From: Cryptobacterium sp. CAG:338
GTDB taxonomy: Bacteria > Actinomycetota > Coriobacteriia > Coriobacteriales > Eggerthellaceae
Direction of reading: 5' to 3'
Assembly: GCA_000435475.1 (NCBI GenBank)
Contig: FR896067.1
Span: 67,094 to 94,554, forward strand
DNA: 27,461 nucleotides
Shown here: piece after piece, positions 22,350 through 27,461 of the stretch
How positions within the stretch are numbered: the stretch's first letter is position 1
How the letters are laid out: each line of letters opens with the position of its first letter
Translations under genes and position numbers: made by a program
Notes under the pieces: model-generated
What the model was told of the DNA's origin: nothing
What the model saw: the letters and a program-made list of their open reading frames with translations, nothing else
Databases searched by the model: none

Positions 22350-23450
22350 ATGATCGTTACGGTCGAGCAAACGATTCAAAAATACCAGCTCTTTGGGGCA
22401 GCAACTCCTGTTGTCCTGATGGTTTCGGGTGGATCTGACTCTACGGCACTTACGTATTTGATGCATGACCTGCATCAGCGTAATTTAGTTGGTCAACCTG
22501 CAATCTTGCATGTAAATCACAAGCTTCGAGGTTTGGACGCAGATAAAGACCAGGCTTTTGTTCAGCAACTTGCAGAAAAACTCGGTATCCCTTTTTTTGC
22601 ATGCGAAATTGATGTTGCTGCTCTGGCGCAAGAAACAGGTGGAAATATAGAGGCTATAGGTCGCAGCGAGCGCTATGTTGCTGCTCAACAGGCTTTGGAG
22701 AGTCTTTGTCGACACGAAATGGTTCCCATTTCGGAAGGTCGCATTGTTACTGCGCACACTCAAGACGACAGAGTAGAGAATTTTTATATGCGCTCAATTG
22801 TAGGTACGGGTCCTGGAGGGTTTCGCTCGATGCTCTACCGTAATGGATCTATCGTGCGGCCTTGCTTGGACGTTTCGCGTGATCAGTTACGCGAATATCT
22901 TGGGCTTCTTCCTGAGGAAAGTGTTGTGCTAGATGATGAAGGGCACCGTTGGCGTGAAGATGCAACTAATGCCCACACGGATCGATTCCGTGCCTATGTG
23001 CGTCACGAGATTATTCCTAAGGCAAAAGCTCGTAATGCTCATCTCTTGGATACTTTATGTCGAACAATGAATCTCATCGCTGACGAAGATGATTATTTAG
23101 ACGAACTTGCTCGTGATGTGGCGCAAGAACATCTTGAGTGGGTAGGACAGCCAGATAAAGATTCGTGGGATGGTTGTTTGTTTAAGCCTTCGTTTGGAAA
23201 AATCGCACGCCCTTTGCAGCGTCGTGTGGCTCTGGCAGTGCTAGAGGTGTTTGCGGGACGAGATGCGCGGATCGAATCTTTCGCAATAGAAACTCTGCTT
23301 TCAGCGTTCGATGAAGAGGGCAATCCAAAAAGCGGATTTGTTTCTAATATTCAAGGCGATCTTGCACTAAGTGCAAACAAGCGTGGTGTTCTTGTTGAGC
23401 CCATGGCGCAATTTCGAGCTCGTCGTAAACCAGATAAAGTAAAAAGCTAG
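22350..23450 (+). CDS. tilS: tRNA(Ile)-lysidine synthase
   Basis: The 366-residue PP-loop enzyme shows the signature LMVSGGSDSTALT (SGGSDS at 26-31), then ILHVNHKLRG, TAHTQDDRVENFYMR and GTGPGGFRSM, then RPCLDVSRDQLREYL and the DATN..DRFRAYVRHEIIP segment of the TilS core. It converts C34 of tRNA-Ile2 to lysidine using lysine and ATP, which switches the anticodon from Met to Ile and is usually essential. The ATG at 22350 has GAGAGAGG about 7 bases upstream; the TTG at 22317 does not. The gene is followed 92 bases later by maf and then hpt and ftsH, in the familiar tilS-hpt-ftsH order with maf added. Confidence 0.92.
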   Translation: MIVTVEQTIQKYQLFGAATPVVLMVSGGSDSTALTYLMHDLHQRNLVGQPAILHVNHKLRGLDADKDQAFVQQLAEKLGIPFFACEIDVAALAQETGGNIEAIGRSERYVAAQQALESLCRHEMVPISEGRIVTAHTQDDRVENFYMRSIVGTGPGGFRSMLYRNGSIVRPCLDVSRDQLREYLGLLPEESVVLDDEGHRWREDATNAHTDRFRAYVRHEIIPKAKARNAHLLDTLCRTMNLIADEDDYLDELARDVAQEHLEWVGQPDKDSWDGCLFKPSFGKIARPLQRRVALAVLEVFAGRDARIESFAIETLLSAFDEEGNPKSGFVSNIQGDLALSANKRGVLVEPMAQFRARRKPDKVKS

Positions 23451-23542
23451 CAAAAATGTCTGAGTTCTAACTGGTGAAAAAAGCTCGAACAGAGTCGCTT
23501 TTCCTAACAGCTTTCTAATGTCTATATGTATAAGGAGTACCT

Positions 23543-24229
23543 ATGGCAACCGTATCAATCCCGGTAAATGTAATACTTGCTTCAAAAAGTCCTCGTCGCA
23601 AGCAATTGCTCGAAGAAGCGGGCGTTAAGTTCACGGTGTTTACGGGTTCGTCTGAGGTTGATGAATCGCTCGAGCCAGATTTACGTGCGCAGCCAGCAGA
23701 GGCAGTAAAAAAGCTTGCCGAACGTAAAGCTGGTGCGGTGGTGCAGGAGATCTTAGCCCAGAATCCTGTGGGGTTAGGAATCATTATCGGGGCAGACACT
23801 ACGGTGGTCTTGGATGGTGAAATGTATGGCAAGCCGTACAGCGCCGATCACGCTCGAGAAATGCTTGCCCGTCTTTCAGGGCGAACTCATGAAGTTATTA
23901 CGGGTGTTTCAGTTTGGATGATTCTTCTCAATGAAACCGAAGAAAAAGGAGGCGACGGTAAAGTTTCTTTAGCGTTTCGCTCCTTTACTGAATCGAGCTA
24001 TGTGACCTTCAAAGAGCTTTCTAACGAAGACATCAATGCGTATGTTGCAACGGGCGAGACCATAGATAAAGCAGGCGCTTATGGCATCCAAGGTAAGGGT
24101 GGCGCTTTGGTGGAAAAGTACGAGGGGGATTACAACAACATTGTGGGGCTTCCTGTGGACGCTTTATTGAAAAACTTCCCCGATATCCTTAAGGAAACCA
24201 TTGAAGCAGAAGTTGCAGAAGCTGAATAA
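23543..24229 (+). CDS. maf: Maf-family nucleotide pyrophosphatase
   Basis: The 228-residue protein carries the Maf landmarks in order: ILASKSPRRKQLLEEAG (11-27), VDES, IIGADTTVVLDGEMYGKP, ARLSGRTHEVITGVSV, then YVATGE..DKAGAYGIQGKG and YNNIVGLPVDAL. Maf proteins hydrolyse non-canonical or canonical nucleoside triphosphates (dTTP/UTP or m7GTP type) to monophosphates in the cytosol. It has a short extra loop (about 135-150, charged and Gly-rich) before the second strand pair. AAGGAG lies about 7 bases upstream of the ATG. It sits between tilS and hpt. Confidence 0.92.
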   Translation: MATVSIPVNVILASKSPRRKQLLEEAGVKFTVFTGSSEVDESLEPDLRAQPAEAVKKLAERKAGAVVQEILAQNPVGLGIIIGADTTVVLDGEMYGKPYSADHAREMLARLSGRTHEVITGVSVWMILLNETEEKGGDGKVSLAFRSFTESSYVTFKELSNEDINAYVATGETIDKAGAYGIQGKGGALVEKYEGDYNNIVGLPVDALLKNFPDILKETIEAEVAEAE

Positions 24230-24363
24230 GTGGTAGAACAGTGAAGATTTACTGCAAAACGATAACAGCAGTATTTCATATTTAACGTGTTAAGCTCGCT
24301 TTTGTTACACTAAGCGACGTGTATTTGTGGACAAATTGCCTTGAGGTGGAAAAGAGGCCTATC

Positions 24364-24906
24364 GTGGAGCAATATCCCGATTTGGATAGAGTTCTTTTTA
24401 CAGAAGAAGAAATTCGTAATCGTGTTAAAGAACTAGGTACGAGCATTACCCAAGATTATGCTGGTAAAAGTATCGTAGTTATTTCAGTGCTTCGCGGTGC
24501 AGCTATTTTTATGGCAGATCTTGTTCGTGAGATTCATTTGCCTATTGAAATGGACTACATGGCTATTTCCTCTTATGGAAATGGAGCGAAAAGCTCTGGA
24601 GTGGTGCGTATTCTGAAGGATTTAACGTGCTCGATTGAAGGCAGGCACGTGCTCATCGCAGAAGACATTTTGGATAGCGGTCTTACCCTTCGTTACCTGA
24701 TGAAAAATTTAGAATCGCGCAATCCCGCTTCGCTTCAAGTTGCCACTTTGCTTCGCAAAGACACCCCAAATCAGGCAGATATTTCCTGTAAATACATCGG
24801 ATTTGAATGTCCAGATGAATTTATTGTGGGATATGGTCTTGATTATGCGGAACGGTATCGAAACTTACCTTGTATTGGAGTTTTGAAACCAGGGATTATT
24901 GAGTAA
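24364..24906 (+). CDS. hpt: Hypoxanthine phosphoribosyltransferase
   Basis: The 180-residue enzyme is a type I phosphoribosyltransferase. It shows VLRGAAIFMADLVR for the first PRPP loop, MAISSYGNGAKSSG, the PRPP motif IAEDILDSGLTLRYL (Glu100, Asp101), the purine-binding FECPDEFIVGYGLDYAERYR and the end PCIGVLKP. It forms IMP/GMP from hypoxanthine or guanine and PRPP. The GTG at 24364 has GAGG 6 bases upstream; the GTG at 24319 gives a 15-residue extension without homology. It lies 154 bases before ftsH, a conserved pairing. Confidence 0.93.
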   Translation: MEQYPDLDRVLFTEEEIRNRVKELGTSITQDYAGKSIVVISVLRGAAIFMADLVREIHLPIEMDYMAISSYGNGAKSSGVVRILKDLTCSIEGRHVLIAEDILDSGLTLRYLMKNLESRNPASLQVATLLRKDTPNQADISCKYIGFECPDEFIVGYGLDYAERYRNLPCIGVLKPGIIE

Positions 24907-25060
24907 AATCAGCAATGATTAGTAGATAACGGTTTATGGCTGACAAGGTGATTGCTGCAGATACGTTTCTGATTAGGACTTTCGCTTGCAATTGCCCTTC
25001 AGTATAAGCTTTAAAGAAACTATAGAAATGGTTATTGGAAGATAAGGAATACAGTACTTT

Positions 25061-27461
25061 ATGTCGCAAACTCCCAATCCGAAGACCCCCAAAACGCCAA
25101 AGGGGAATAATCCGAAAGGGTTTAAACAGCCTAATCGGACCAACGTGGTTACCATAGTGGTCTTTATCATTATTGGTATCTTCTTTATGTTCATGATGGC
25201 ACGCACGATGACCTCGGCTACTGGTGTTACGCAGACCGACGAACTGCAAACGTCAGAATTCATGCAGGCAGTAGAGCAGGGAAGAGTGAGCACGGCGGTA
25301 TACGATACGGGCTCCTATACCATTACAGGTAGCTATTATCCTGCTTCCACCGCAGGCGGTGCTTCTGCGGATGCGTTCAATGAAGCGTTTGATGCGTTGA
25401 ATTCTGAGCTCGGCACCATGAATAATGGATCTGCTCGTTTGAATATCGTAGAAACGCAGCAGCTCGCGGTAGCTAATTTGGGCTCGGAACATAACTACAC
25501 GGTGACCTGGGTTGGACAGGATTCCTTGGGACAACTCATGGCAGAAAATCCCGAGATCCAATACAGCGTGCGCCTTGCTTCTCCTTGGGGCTCAATTCTT
25601 GCCTCGATTTTGCCCATCCTGATTATTGCAGGCTTACTTTTGTTCTTCTTCTCCCAGATGAACAAGGCAAACAATTCTCAGATGTCCTTTGGTAAGGCAA
25701 AATCTAAAGACTACGTTGAAGAGCATCCTGACGTTAAGTTTGCTGATGTCGCAGGCGTGGATGAGGCAGTTGAGGAAATGCAGGAAATTAAGGACTTCCT
25801 TGAAAATCCTGCCAAGTACCAATCCTTAGGCGCAAAAATTCCTCGTGGCTGTTTGCTGGTAGGCCCTCCGGGTACCGGTAAGACTTTGCTTGCCCGTGCT
25901 GTTGCGGGCGAAGCAGGGGTGCCATTCTTTAGCATTTCTGGCTCCGACTTTGTAGAAATGTTCGTTGGTGTAGGCGCTTCTCGTGTTCGTAACTTATTCA
26001 AGAAGGCTAAAGAGGCTGCGCCTTCTATTATCTTCATTGACGAGATCGACGCGGTAGGCCGCCAGCGTGGTGCTGGTCTTGGTGGTGGCCACGATGAACG
26101 TGAGCAAACCTTGAATCAGTTGCTGGTAGAAATGGATGGCTTTGAAGCTAACGATTCAGTAGTCTTGATTGCCGCTACCAACCGTGCTGATGTTCTCGAT
26201 CCTGCACTCTTGCGTCCTGGTCGTTTTGATCGCCAGATTGTTGTTGACGTTCCAGACGTCAAGGGCCGTGAAAAGATTTTGAATGTTCACGCAGCCAATA
26301 AGCCTTTAGATGATGATGTCGACTTAGTAAGTCTGGCAAAGCTGACCCCTGGCTTTTCTGGTGCAGATCTTGCTAACTTGCTTAACGAGGCAGCGATTCT
26401 TACTGCTCGTCGCAATAAACGCATCATTTCTAATAAAGAAGTTCAGGATTCGATGGAGCGTGTTATCGCTGGTCCTGAGCGCAAAGGTCGTGTTTTGGAT
26501 AAGCAAACACGTACTACTATTGCGTATCACGAATCGGGCCACGCTTTGGTGGGACACCTGCTTGAAAACGCTGATCCTGTGCATAAGATCTCGATCATTT
26601 CTCGTGGTAGGGCGTTAGGTTATACCCTTTCCATCCCTGACGAGGATAAGGTTCTTAATAGCCGCAACCAGATGCGTGATGAATTGGCGGTATTCCTTGG
26701 TGGCCGCGTTGCAGAGGAGCTGTTCTGTGACGACATCACTACGGGTGCTTCCAACGACCTTGAACGTGCGACAAAGATGGCGCGCTCTATGGTTACCAAT
26801 TATGGCATGAGTTCAGAGCTTGGCGTTCAGGTGTTTGGACAGCCGAATCACGAAGTATTCTTGGGACGTGATTATGGCAATACGCAGGATTACTCCGACG
26901 ATACGGCTCGTCGAATCGATGACGAAGTTGCGCGCATCATGAAAGAAGCTCACGATCGTGCAGAGAAGATCCTGTCTTCTCGTCGCGATCAAATGGATTT
27001 GATGGCTTCCGTATTGCTTGAGCGTGAAACTATCGATGGAGATGCTTGCCAGGCATTGCTCAATAATCGCTGGGATGAATATCTTCAGAAAGAAAAGGAA
27101 GAAGCTGAGGCAAAGAAGCTTAAGAGCGCTGCCGAAAATTCCCAGAACGGAAACCAGGGCGACTCGACTGGTTCTGGTGATTTCCCTGCTCCTACGGGCC
27201 AGCCTACGGTACCAGCATCGACGCAAAGCGATCAGCCTATGATGCCTGCGTCGGCTGATTCGGCGCAACCCGCAAACAAGCCTGGCTATCCTACTCAATT
27301 GCCACCTTCAGCGACGAATCCTTCTCGTCCAAGGCGTCCTATGCCGATCGATTTGGTAACGGTTCGTCATGAAGAAGTTGAACAATCGGCTCCGGTAGAC
27401 CAGCCTGCTACTCAGCCGATGGCAACGGAGCAACCAGCGCAACCTGTACAACCTGTACAAC
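25061..27461 (+). CDS. ftsH: ATP-dependent zinc metalloprotease FtsH, 3' end outside the window
   Basis: The open frame starts at the ATG at 25061 and runs past the window end (800 codons visible). It has a Lys/Pro-rich cytosolic N-tail, TM1 (about 30-48), an extracytoplasmic domain, TM2 (about 175-196), and an AAA domain with Walker A GPPGTGKT (268-275), Walker B IIFIDEID and the second region of homology. The zinc protease domain has HESGH (490-494) and the third ligand in GASNDLERAT. It degrades membrane and unstable cytosolic proteins. After the protease domain (about residue 690) there is a long Gln/Pro/Ser-rich tail of over 110 residues still open at the edge, ending with QPVQPVQ; canonical FtsH tails are shorter. 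AAGGAA lies about 12 bases upstream. Confidence 0.95.
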   Translation, partial: MSQTPNPKTPKTPKGNNPKGFKQPNRTNVVTIVVFIIIGIFFMFMMARTMTSATGVTQTDELQTSEFMQAVEQGRVSTAVYDTGSYTITGSYYPASTAGGASADAFNEAFDALNSELGTMNNGSARLNIVETQQLAVANLGSEHNYTVTWVGQDSLGQLMAENPEIQYSVRLASPWGSILASILPILIIAGLLLFFFSQMNKANNSQMSFGKAKSKDYVEEHPDVKFADVAGVDEAVEEMQEIKDFLENPAKYQSLGAKIPRGCLLVGPPGTGKTLLARAVAGEAGVPFFSISGSDFVEMFVGVGASRVRNLFKKAKEAAPSIIFIDEIDAVGRQRGAGLGGGHDEREQTLNQLLVEMDGFEANDSVVLIAATNRADVLDPALLRPGRFDRQIVVDVPDVKGREKILNVHAANKPLDDDVDLVSLAKLTPGFSGADLANLLNEAAILTARRNKRIISNKEVQDSMERVIAGPERKGRVLDKQTRTTIAYHESGHALVGHLLENADPVHKISIISRGRALGYTLSIPDEDKVLNSRNQMRDELAVFLGGRVAEELFCDDITTGASNDLERATKMARSMVTNYGMSSELGVQVFGQPNHEVFLGRDYGNTQDYSDDTARRIDDEVARIMKEAHDRAEKILSSRRDQMDLMASVLLERETIDGDACQALLNNRWDEYLQKEKEEAEAKKLKSAAENSQNGNQGDSTGSGDFPAPTGQPTVPASTQSDQPMMPASADSAQPANKPGYPTQLPPSATNPSRPRRPMPIDLVTVRHEEVEQSAPVDQPATQPMATEQPAQPVQPVQ

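Noticed and set aside
24908..24957. Inverted repeat CAGCAAT / ATTGCTG between hpt and ftsH
   Set aside because: Only 7 bp with a loop of about 35 bases and no T-run; too weak to call a terminator or riboswitch.

Overview
The window looks like a chromosomal segment from a Gram-positive bacterium of the phylum Actinomycetota, most likely class Coriobacteriia. This is inference. The supporting observations are moderate GC, the tilS / hpt / ftsH neighbourhood, a membrane Ser/Thr kinase with an FHA partner, YtxH and PRC-barrel envelope proteins, a BspA-type surface protein with a sortase-like tail, and mostly ATG/GTG starts with AGGAGG-like ribosome sites. No prophage or plasmid backbone, insertion sequence or CRISPR array was found.

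Layout. 1-2043: a compact cluster of a membrane-anchored small protein, a stand-alone homologue of the cyanophycin-synthetase N-terminal domain, and a Ddl-like ATP-grasp protein with several altered active-site residues. 2166-5941: four envelope-type genes (YtxH, PRC-barrel, TVP38/DedA-like, Gln-rich TM2 protein). 6023-6961: class I (DhnA-type) fructose-bisphosphate aldolase between two hairpin terminators. 7082-7571: a decayed 3' end of a DUF4143 ATPase, a 20-bp perfect palindrome and a 14-bp tandem repeat. 7572-11552: a tightly coupled operon of a membrane protein, a membrane Ser/Thr kinase and an FHA-domain protein. 11691-11970 (minus): a DUF1413 small gene broken by an 8-base homopolymer. 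12106-15351: a large secreted BspA-like protein with cysteine/histidine repeats. 15604-17130: a SRAP protein with a low-complexity insertion, an orphan prepilin peptidase and tRNA-Leu(CAA). 17352-19209: an aminotransferase overlapping a HAD phosphatase. 19428-20882: a TetR regulator divergent from ferritin. 21063-22233: a VOC protein and a PF04020 small membrane protein. 22350 to the end: tilS, maf, hpt and ftsH; ftsH runs off the window.

The most distinctive points are: (a) the kinase/FHA/membrane-protein operon, (b) the cyanophycin-synthetase-like plus ATP-grasp cluster at the left edge, whose partner genes may lie upstream, (c) a series of unrelated short degenerate tandem repeats (14, 26, 29, 32 and 36 bp) in intergenic regions, one of which grows out of the stop codon of its gene, and (d) two small degraded genes, DUF4143 and DUF1413, each near a TTGCGCAA-centred palindrome. 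All family assignments come from reading motifs by eye; no database search was run.
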